A stretch of DNA of 10,944 bases from JASJHI01 sp965371355. GTDB taxonomy: Bacteria; Actinomycetota; Acidimicrobiia; Acidimicrobiales; Ilumatobacteraceae. This document shows positions 5,147 through 10,944 of the stretch, piece after piece. Positions within the stretch are counted from its first letter, which is position 1. Every line of letters starts with the position of its first letter. Made by a program: the position numbers and the translations under genes. A model generated the notes under the pieces. The model was not told the origin of the DNA and did no database searches. It saw only the letters and a program-made list of their open reading frames with translations. Location of the stretch: NCBI GenBank assembly GCA_965371355.1, contig CBDUYD010000099.1, positions 1 through 10,944 on the forward strand, in the 5' to 3' direction.

Positions 5147-6075
5147 GAGAATCGATCTCGACCTTCCTCGATCTGCTCACGCGGCCGGAGTTCCAGATGG
5201 GACTCGTTTTCGGCATCGTCGGATTCGTCGTCCTCGCCGCGCAGTCCCAACGGCGGGCGGTGCGAGGCTGGGGGCTGATCTTCGCCGTACTCATCGTGGT
5301 CGGGATGCAGATCGAGGAGGGAAGCGCGCCCGCGCTCACGGCCGCCGCCGTGCTGATGGGCGCGGGCGGCGCACTCCGCGCCGCGGGAAAGTCTGCGCCC
5401 GACTCCCCCAAGGTGCTCCTCCCCCCCAAGGTGCTCCTCCCCCTCGGGTGGCTGCTGATCCTCGTCGGCGCGGGTTTCTCGACGTGGCTGGCCTTCGAGT
5501 ACTCGAACTCCTTGTTCGTACCGGCGACCCTGTTCGTGGCGATCGGCACCGGTTGGGCGCTGTCGACCTGGGAGGAGGGGCCCCACCGCAGCTCACTGGG
5601 CCCACTCTTCGCGATCTCGGCGTTCGGCATCTGGACCACGGTCCCCGACACCGATCTCGCTCGGATCCTGGTCGGGATCGCCATCCCGATGGCGTTCGCC
5701 ACGCTCCCAGCGATCGGCGCGCGGATCTCGGGTGCCGGCGGATTCGCCCTGGCGGCAGCCCTCGCCTGGCTCCCGCTCTGGGGAGGGGATCAGCGCACCG
5801 GGTCGGTGATCGGCGCCTGGGCCTGCATCGGCATGATCGCCCTGCTGCCAGCGGCGATGCGTCTCATGCCCGGGCTGCGGGTCGCAACCTGGCAGCTCTT
5901 CGCGATGCACATCGGCATCGTGCTCGTGTCGGCTCGCGTGATCGGCCTCTGGGACCGGGCGACCGTCGCCTTGCTCGGCGTTGCGCTTCTGGCGGCGGCG
6001 ATGCTCGGCCTCGTCACGCTGATCCACCGCGGACACCCCCCGCTGGAGCAGGCCGACCGGATCGCGCCGCGATGA
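5143..6075 (+). CDS. Polytopic membrane protein of unknown function
   Basis: A 310-residue integral membrane protein I do not recognise. Ten or eleven hydrophobic segments are visible, near residues 19-34, 43-57, 62-80, 101-118, 124-142, 152-166, 172-191, 198-213, 221-240, 250-270 and 273-294. There is no signal-peptide cleavage pattern and no obvious catalytic motif; DQRTG (216-220) and WEEGPHR (143-149) are among the few polar stretches. Between the third and fourth segments, the loop contains the six residues PKVLLP twice in a row (89-100), from an 18-bp DNA duplication. TTG 5143 is the first possible start after an in-frame TAG at 5077 and overlaps the stop of a short ORF (TTGA). ATG 5197 (residue 19) is the alternative and would remove a short amphipathic N-terminus. 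The gene diverges from the crotonase and converges on ftsX. Confidence 0.75.
   Translation: MRESISTFLDLLTRPEFQMGLVFGIVGFVVLAAQSQRRAVRGWGLIFAVLIVVGMQIEEGSAPALTAAAVLMGAGGALRAAGKSAPDSPKVLLPPKVLLPLGWLLILVGAGFSTWLAFEYSNSLFVPATLFVAIGTGWALSTWEEGPHRSSLGPLFAISAFGIWTTVPDTDLARILVGIAIPMAFATLPAIGARISGAGGFALAAALAWLPLWGGDQRTGSVIGAWACIGMIALLPAAMRLMPGLRVATWQLFAMHIGIVLVSARVIGLWDRATVALLGVALLAAAMLGLVTLIHRGHPPLEQADRIAPR
5405..5440 (+). repeat. Perfect 18-bp tandem duplication inside the membrane-protein gene
   Basis: The unit CCCCCAAGGTGCTCCTCC occurs at 5405-5422 and again at 5423-5440, followed by three more C. It is in frame and duplicates six residues (PKVLLP) in a loop. The flanking C runs suggest slipped-strand replication as its origin. 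Confidence 0.9.
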
Positions 6076-6096
6076 CGGGCCGGTGATCGGGCGTCA
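6073..6096. other. Short convergent junction between membrane-protein gene and ftsX
   Basis: Only 18 bases separate the two genes. TGACG (6073-6077) and CGTCA (6092-6096) form a 5-bp inverted repeat that contains both stop codons, as at the vapC/permease junction. There is no T tract, so a terminator role is weakly supported. Confidence 0.25.
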
Positions 6097-6996
6097 GATG
6101 TCGAGGAAGCGCGAGGCGGCGATGCCCGAACCGATCGCTCCGGCGAACGCGCCGATCAGCAACATGATCAACATGACCCGCTGGTCGTAGCCGTCGGTCA
6201 CGACGAGCGCGGCGAACCCGCTGCCCTCGGGGAACTCCTGGACGCCGCTCGTCCACTGCGAGTTCCAGGCCCACAGCCCGACGCTCGCGAGTGCGCCGCC
6301 GATCACTCCGTGGAGCAGCCCCTCGAGCATGAACGGGACGCGGATGAACCAGTCGGTCGCGCCGACGAGTTTCATCACCTCGATCTCTCGGCGCCGCGCG
6401 AAGATCGCCGTGCGGATCGTGTTCCAGATGAGCAGGATCGCAGCGACCAGCAGGAATCCCGAGAGCAGCAACAAGCGGAACCCGAAGAAGCTCTGCAACT
6501 GGGTGATCAGGCTGATCTGATCCTCGGCAAACTTCACGTCGAACACGCTCGGGAACTCGGAGAACTCACTCGACAACTGCCGCAGCAGGTCGACATCGGT
6601 ACCCTCGGTCGGCACCGCCTTGAACTGGGTGGTGATCGTGTCGACGGTGAGCAGTTCGAGCACGCCCGGCTCGCCGGCCAGCACGCGATCGGCCTCCTCG
6701 AGCGAGCACTCGGCGTCGCAGAAGGTCCAACTCTCGATGAACTGGCTCTGGCTGTCGAGCGCGGACTCGACGAGCTCCAGCTGGTCGGGAGTGGCCTGCG
6801 GCCGCATGAACACGATCATCTCGACACCCCCCTCCCATCGCGCCAGCAGGTTGTCGAAGGCGTGCTGGCTGAGCAGCGTCAGTCCGACGCCGAGCAGGGA
6901 GATCGCCGCGGTGATGATCGCCGCCACGGTAAGCGTGGCGTTGCGGCGGAAGCTGTCGAAGGTTTCGCGAAAGATGTATCGGAGGCGTGAGAGCAC
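6094..6996 (-). CDS. ftsX: Cell division protein FtsX
   Basis: A 300-residue integral membrane subunit of the FtsEX complex, which sits at the divisome and uses ATP hydrolysis by FtsE to switch on periplasmic peptidoglycan hydrolases. Layout matches FtsX: a cytoplasmic start (LRYIFRETFDSFRRN), first TM at about 22-43, a large extracytoplasmic domain (about 44-170), then three TMs near 174-192, 219-243 and 274-294. The conserved cytoplasmic loop NTIRTAIFARRREIEVMKLV (192-211) and GATDWFIR (212-219) couple to FtsE. The extracytoplasmic domain has two cysteines, C93 and C97. GTG 6996 lies 13 bases after the ftsE stop, with a GGGA just upstream as a weak RBS. The gene ends the secA-prfB-ftsE-ftsX cluster. 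The partner hydrolase is not encoded nearby in this window. Confidence 0.95.
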   Translation of the reverse strand: MLSRLRYIFRETFDSFRRNATLTVAAIITAAISLLGVGLTLLSQHAFDNLLARWEGGVEMIVFMRPQATPDQLELVESALDSQSQFIESWTFCDAECSLEEADRVLAGEPGVLELLTVDTITTQFKAVPTEGTDVDLLRQLSSEFSEFPSVFDVKFAEDQISLITQLQSFFGFRLLLLSGFLLVAAILLIWNTIRTAIFARRREIEVMKLVGATDWFIRVPFMLEGLLHGVIGGALASVGLWAWNSQWTSGVQEFPEGSGFAALVVTDGYDQRVMLIMLLIGAFAGAIGSGIAASRFLDI

Positions 6997-7009
6997 TGTT
7001 CGGTTCCCG

Positions 7010-7687
7010 TCACTCGTAGACGCCGCGCGCCTGATCGCGCACGATGACGCCGCGGTCGAGCTGAATCACGCGTTTGCGCATCGTGTTGACGATTCGCTGG
7101 TCGTGCGTGGCCATCACCACGGTGGTGCCGGTCTTGTTGATGCGGTCGAGCAGGCGCATGATTCCCTCACCGGTCGCCGGATCGAGGTTCCCGGTCGGCT
7201 CGTCGGCGAGCATGATGAGCGGACGGTTGACGAAGGCCCGGGCCACCGACACGCGCTGCTGTTCACCACCGGAGAGCTGGTTGGGGAGGCGCTCTTCCTT
7301 GCCCTCGAGGCCGACGAGCTCGAGCACCGCCGGCACCTGCTGCTGGATGACGTGCTTGGGTCTCCCGATCACCTCTTGGGCGAACGCGACGTTTTCGAAG
7401 ACGCTCTTCTCGAGCAGCAGCTTGTAGTCCTGGAAGATGTTGCCGATGTTGCGTCGGAGGTGCGGGATACGGCTCGCCGGCATGTCGACGATGTTCCGGC
7501 CCGCAACCCAGACCGCGCCACGTTCGGGGCGGTCCTGGCGGTTGAGCAGCCTGAGCATGGTGCTCTTGCCGGACCCGGAGGGCCCGACGAGGAACACGAA
7601 CTCGCCCTTGGCGATGTCGAAGCTGGCGTCGCGCAGCGCGACGATGTCCTCGGCGTAGCTCTTGGTGACGTTCTCGAGTCGGATCAT
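7010..7687 (-). CDS. ftsE: Cell division ATP-binding protein FtsE
   Basis: A 225-residue cytoplasmic ATPase that pairs with FtsX. Walker A GPSGSGKS (35-42), Q-loop Q86 (IFQDYKLL), signature LSGGEQQR (138-145), Walker B LIMLADEP (157-164) and H-loop H195 (ATHD) are all intact. FQDYKLLLEKSVFENV (85-100) and the unusually conserved ADEPTGNLD (161-169) are typical of FtsE rather than of importer ATPases. The length is standard (about 220-230). ATG 7687 gives the family N-terminus MIRLENVTKSY. No strong Shine-Dalgarno precedes it. A 106-base gap separates it from prfB upstream, so it may have its own promoter; ftsX follows 13 bases downstream and is surely co-transcribed. Confidence 0.95.
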   Translation of the reverse strand: MIRLENVTKSYAEDIVALRDASFDIAKGEFVFLVGPSGSGKSTMLRLLNRQDRPERGAVWVAGRNIVDMPASRIPHLRRNIGNIFQDYKLLLEKSVFENVAFAQEVIGRPKHVIQQQVPAVLELVGLEGKEERLPNQLSGGEQQRVSVARAFVNRPLIMLADEPTGNLDPATGEGIMRLLDRINKTGTTVVMATHDQRIVNTMRKRVIQLDRGVIVRDQARGVYE

Positions 7688-7793
7688 GATCTGCAGCCGT
7701 TTGGAAGGCTCGCCAAGGGTACCGCCACGGTCGGCCCCACCGACGGCAAGCCAGTGGTGTCGAACCGATCGCCGAAGCGGGCGGGGTGGCCGG
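7688..7793 (-). other. prfB-ftsE intergenic region with weak promoter and hairpin candidates
   Basis: This is the only real gap in the housekeeping cluster. On the minus strand TACCCT (7721-7716) fits a TANNNT -10 and would give a leader of about 20 bases before ftsE; no good -35 is seen. An 8-bp stem with two G-T pairs, 7750-7757 against 7737-7744, has no T tract after it. Neither element is convincing alone. Confidence 0.2.
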
Positions 7794-8900
7794 TCAGGAC
7801 TCCTCGCCCTGCGACCTGCGCCAGCGAAGGTATCCCTCGATCAGGTCGTCGAGGTCGCCGTCGAGCACGGCGCTCACGTTCGCCGTCTCAATGTCGGTAC
7901 GCAGGTCTTTCACCATCTGGTACGGCTGGAGCACGTAGCTGCGGATCTGACTGCCCCAGCCGACCTGGGCCTGCTTTCCGGCGATCGCGTCGAGTTCGGC
8001 GGCGCGGTCCTCGTCGGCCTTGGCAGCGATCATCGCGCTCAGCCGCGTCATCGCCCGCTCACGGTTCTGGAGTTGGCTGCGCTCCTCCTGCGAACTGGCG
8101 ACTAGTCCGGTCGGCTCGTGGATCAGTCGCACGGCGGACGACGTCTTGTTGACGTGCTGTCCACCGGCTCCCGAGGCGCGGAAGACCTCCATGCGGATGT
8201 CGGAGTCGTCGATGTCGACGTCGACGTCGTCGAGCAGAGGCCACACCTGCACGCCGGCGAACGACGTCTGGCGGCGGCCCTGATTGTCGAACGGGCTGAT
8301 CCGGACGAGCCGGTGGGTGCCCCGCTCGGCCGACATCAGCCCGTAGGCGTAGCGACCCGAGATCGTGACCTCGGCCGACATGATCCCCGCCTCCTGCCCC
8401 TCGGACACCCCGTTCAGGGTGATGGTGAACCCGCGGCGCTCACACCACCGCTCGTACATCCGCAGCAGCATCTCGGAGAAGTCCTGCGCGTCGACGCCGC
8501 CGTCCTTGGCGTTGATCTGCACGATGCAGTCGCTGTCGTCGTGTTCGCCGGTGAACAGGCTGCGCAACTCGAGTTGGACGAGTGCGGCGTCGACCTCGGT
8601 GATCGAGGCCTCGATCTCGGGTTCTTGCGATTCGTCATCTTCGTCGCGCGCCAACTCGTGCAGCACCTCGACGTCGGCCAGCTGAGCGGTCAGACCGTCG
8701 AACGTCTCGAGGTCATCGCGGATGTTGGCGTACTCGGCGTTGAGCTTCTTGGCGTGGTTCTGGTCGTTCCACAGCTCGGGGTCCGCGATCTCGGCCTCGA
8801 GCACGGCGAATCGCTCGCGGTTGTCGTCGATCGCCAAGTACGTCTCGGCCTCGGCGAGACGCCGCTGAAGATCCCGGATGTCCTGAGTGAAATCACGCAT
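7794..8900 (-). CDS. prfB: Peptide chain release factor 2 (RF2)
   Basis: A 368-residue class I release factor that reads UGA and UAA stop codons and triggers peptide release on the ribosome. The helical N-terminal domain (1-110) is followed by the anticodon-like tripeptide SPF (202-204), which marks RF2, and the catalytic GGQ (246-248) in RASGAGGQHVNKTSS. RSYVLQPYQMVKDLRT near the C-terminus is also diagnostic. ATG 8900 overlaps the secA stop by eight bases (ATGCGTGA). The frame is continuous: the programmed +1 frameshift at an early in-frame UGA, known from E. coli and Bacillus prfB, is absent here, so that autoregulation does not operate. The usual GAGG before the coding block of domain 2 reads NAKDGG here (130-135). 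prfB is second in the secA-prfB-ftsE-ftsX cluster. Confidence 0.96.
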   Translation of the reverse strand: MRDFTQDIRDLQRRLAEAETYLAIDDNRERFAVLEAEIADPELWNDQNHAKKLNAEYANIRDDLETFDGLTAQLADVEVLHELARDEDDESQEPEIEASITEVDAALVQLELRSLFTGEHDDSDCIVQINAKDGGVDAQDFSEMLLRMYERWCERRGFTITLNGVSEGQEAGIMSAEVTISGRYAYGLMSAERGTHRLVRISPFDNQGRRQTSFAGVQVWPLLDDVDVDIDDSDIRMEVFRASGAGGQHVNKTSSAVRLIHEPTGLVASSQEERSQLQNRERAMTRLSAMIAAKADEDRAAELDAIAGKQAQVGWGSQIRSYVLQPYQMVKDLRTDIETANVSAVLDGDLDDLIEGYLRWRRSQGEES

Positions 8901-10944
8901 TCGCGCCGTGGCATTGCTTGAATTTCTTGCCGGACCCGCAGGGGCAGGGCGCGTTGCGCGGTGTCTTGTCGAAGTCGTCTTTGACGACCGTCTTCTGCTT
9001 CGTCGGGGTCGACGCGGCGGGGGCGGCCTCGGCGGGCAACTCGCCCTCGGCCACCGCGGCGCGGGCCGCACGGTCGAATCCCGTCGACTCGACGTCGTCG
9101 GACGAACTGGTCTGCACGTTCTGCACCGCCGGCGTCGCGGCGGCCGGCTGCTGGTTCTGCACGACCTGGACGTGCATCACGTACTTCACGAAGTCCTGCG
9201 CGATGCCCGTCATCATGCCGCCGAACATCTCGAAGCCTTCACGCTGCCACTCGGTGAGCGGATCCTTCTGGCCCATCGCACGCAGGTTGATGCCGCCCTG
9301 TAGGTAGTCCATCTCCTCGAGGTGCTCGCGCCAGCGCTGGTCGATGATGCGCAGCATCACCTGGCGCTCGACCTGGCGCAGCACCTCGGTGCCGAGTTCG
9401 TCCTCGCGCCGCTCGTAGTGCACCGTGGCATCGGACATCACCATCTCGTAGATCTCGTCGGTATCGGCGGAGTCCTCGAGTTGCCCGACGGTGACCGAGT
9501 TCGGCCAGAACGTGCCGAGTTCCTTGGAGAGTCCCTCGAGATCCCACTCGTCGTCGGCGACGGAGGCACAGTGGGTTCCGATCAGCGAGTCGACCGCCTC
9601 GGCGAGATAGTCCATCGCGGCGACGCGCAGGTCTTCACCGTCGAGGATCTGATCGCGGCGCTTGTAGATCACCTTGCGCTGCTCGTTCATCACCTCGTCG
9701 TACTTGAGCACGTTCTTGCGGATCTCGGCGTTCTTGGTCTCGACGGTGGTCTGGGCCCGCTCGATCGCCTTGGTCACCATCTTCGCCTCGATCGCCTCGT
9801 CGTCGGGCAGCGTGCGTCCCATGACGTAGTTGAGGGCACCGGTGGCGAAGAGCCGCATCAGGTCGTCGTCGAGACTGAGGAAGAACCGGCTCTCGCCGGG
9901 ATCCCCCTGGCGGCCGGCGCGACCGCGCAGCTGGTTGTCGATGCGACGGCTGTCGTGGCGCTCGGATCCAATGACGTAGAGCCCGCCGAGTCCGCGGATC
10001 TCATCGCCCTCGGACTTGCATTCGGTCGAGAACTCGGTGAGCAGGTTTTCGTAGCGGGCGAACGCCTTCTTGCGGTCCTCCAGAAACTCTTCGGGCATCT
10101 CGTCGAGCGGCACCGGGAGCTCGAATTCGTTGGCGAGCAGGCCCTCGTCGAAACCTTCCTTCAAGACCTCGTGTCGTGCGAGTCCCTCGGGGTTTCCGCC
10201 GAGCAGGATGTCGACGCCGCGACCGGCCATGTTCGTCGCCACCGTGACGCCGCCCAAACGGCCGGCCTGCGTGACGATCTCGGCCTCACGGGTGTGCTGC
10301 TTCGCGTTGAGCACCTCGTGGGTGATACCCCGCTCGGTGAGCAGCCGGCCGAGGATCTCGCTGCGTCCGACGCTGGCTGTGCCGACGAGGATCGGCTGCC
10401 CGGCTTCGTGGCGCGGCTCGATGTCGTCGATGATCGCGTTGAACTTCGCTTCCTCGGACTTGTAGATCAGGTCGGCCTGGTCGGCGCGCAGGAGCGGCCG
10501 GTTTGTCGGGATCGGCACGACGCCGAGCCCGTAGGTGTTCATCAGCTCGGCGGCCTCGGTCTGGGCGGTTCCGGTCATCCCGGCGAGCTTGTCGTACATC
10601 CGGAAGTAGTTCTGGAGCGTGATCGTGGCGAGGGTCTGGTTCTCCTCTTTGATCTTCACGCCCTCCTTCGCCTCGACCGCCTGGTGGATGCCCTCGGACC
10701 AGCGACGCCCCTCGAGGATGCGTCCGGTGAACTCGTCGACGATCTTCACCTCGCCGCCCTGCACGATGTAGTCCTTGTCGCGCTGGTAGACCTCCTTGGC
10801 CTTCAGCGCCACCGTGAACTGGTGCACGAGGTTGGCCTGCACGTCGTCGTAGAGGTTCTCGACGTCGAGCTTGGACTCGACCTTCTCGATCCCCTCCTCG
10901 GTCGGCACGACGACGCGCTTGTCCTCCTCGAACTCGTAGTCGAC
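8893..10944 (-). CDS. secA: Preprotein translocase ATPase SecA (5' end outside the window)
   Basis: The C-terminal 683 residues of SecA, the motor that drives unfolded preproteins through SecYEG. The frame is open to the window edge and begins VDYEFEEDKRVV; the GTG at 10908 is internal, not a start. About a quarter of the protein, including Walker A and B of the first nucleotide-binding domain, is missing. Numbering from the window edge, visible parts are MTGTAQTEAAE (123-133), the second nucleotide-binding domain with ATNMAGRG (236-243) and QLRGRAGRQGDPG (338-350), the helical scaffold and wing (about 390-590), a linker rich in Ala, Ser and Pro, and the zinc-binding tail PCPCGSGKKFKQCHG (C667, C669, C678, H679) that binds SecB or ribosomes in other bacteria. 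The stop overlaps the prfB start by eight bases, so the two genes are probably coupled. Confidence 0.97.
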   Translation of the reverse strand, partial: VDYEFEEDKRVVVPTEEGIEKVESKLDVENLYDDVQANLVHQFTVALKAKEVYQRDKDYIVQGGEVKIVDEFTGRILEGRRWSEGIHQAVEAKEGVKIKEENQTLATITLQNYFRMYDKLAGMTGTAQTEAAELMNTYGLGVVPIPTNRPLLRADQADLIYKSEEAKFNAIIDDIEPRHEAGQPILVGTASVGRSEILGRLLTERGITHEVLNAKQHTREAEIVTQAGRLGGVTVATNMAGRGVDILLGGNPEGLARHEVLKEGFDEGLLANEFELPVPLDEMPEEFLEDRKKAFARYENLLTEFSTECKSEGDEIRGLGGLYVIGSERHDSRRIDNQLRGRAGRQGDPGESRFFLSLDDDLMRLFATGALNYVMGRTLPDDEAIEAKMVTKAIERAQTTVETKNAEIRKNVLKYDEVMNEQRKVIYKRRDQILDGEDLRVAAMDYLAEAVDSLIGTHCASVADDEWDLEGLSKELGTFWPNSVTVGQLEDSADTDEIYEMVMSDATVHYERREDELGTEVLRQVERQVMLRIIDQRWREHLEEMDYLQGGINLRAMGQKDPLTEWQREGFEMFGGMMTGIAQDFVKYVMHVQVVQNQQPAAATPAVQNVQTSSSDDVESTGFDRAARAAVAEGELPAEAAPAASTPTKQKTVVKDDFDKTPRNAPCPCGSGKKFKQCHGANA

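Noticed and set aside
7737..7757. Hairpin between prfB and ftsE as a terminator
   Set aside because: The stem includes two G-T pairs and no T-rich tail follows; it is noted only as part of the intergenic region.
6620..8152. Open frame of 510 codons on the + strand, antisense to ftsX, ftsE and prfB
   Set aside because: It lies opposite three well-conserved genes, is rich in Ser and Arg with no domain pattern, and such frames arise easily in GC-rich DNA.
8211..8235. Short GTCGAC-like microrepeat in prfB
   Set aside because: It simply encodes an Asp/Val-rich loop (DDVDVDIDDSD) at a place where other RF2 proteins also have an acidic loop.
8800..8900. Programmed frameshift in prfB
   Set aside because: The frame is continuous from ATG 8900 with no early in-frame TGA.
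10906..10908. GTG as the secA start
   Set aside because: The reading frame continues upstream with SecA-like residues to the window edge; this is an internal Val codon.

Overview
This window looks like chromosomal DNA from a high-G+C actinobacterium, with the class Acidimicrobiia as a plausible source. The reasons are the strongly GC-rich third codon positions, frequent GTG starts, 4-bp GTGA gene overlaps, apparently leaderless promoters of TANNNT type, a prfB-ftsE-ftsX cluster, and actinobacterial-style protein sequences. The taxonomic placement is inference. Genes are tightly packed; no gap exceeds about 175 bases, and I see no tRNA, rRNA, CRISPR array or insertion sequence.

Left part (1-1539, 1536-2899): a vapBC-type toxin-antitoxin pair on the + strand converges on a three-gene minus-strand operon. 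That operon runs group II truncated haemoglobin, then ABC exporter ATPase, then ABC-2 permease. Both internal junctions are GTGA stop/start overlaps, so the three proteins are probably translationally coupled. The toxin and permease genes end head to head inside one inverted repeat.

Middle (2900-6075): the globin operon diverges from a SAM-dependent O-methyltransferase across 76 bases that carry two mirrored leaderless promoters. Next, on the minus strand, come a small PRC-barrel protein with its own promoter and Shine-Dalgarno, and a crotonase-family protein. The crotonase lacks both hydratase glutamates but has an isomerase-like one. A divergent 310-residue polytopic membrane protein of unknown function follows on the + strand. 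It has a TTG start that overlaps the stop of a short leaderless ORF (TTGA), and it carries a perfect 18-bp tandem duplication in frame.

Right part (6094-10944): a minus-strand housekeeping cluster, secA (5' end outside the window), prfB, ftsE, ftsX. It covers protein export, translation termination and the FtsEX division complex. secA and prfB overlap by 8 bases. smpB, which often follows ftsX in actinobacteria, is not here; ftsX meets the membrane-protein gene tail to tail.

No dramatic new system is evident. The more unusual observations are the globin-ABC exporter coupling, the recurring TACGGT-N6/7-start arrangement, the short ORF coupled to an unknown membrane protein, and the atypical crotonase active site.
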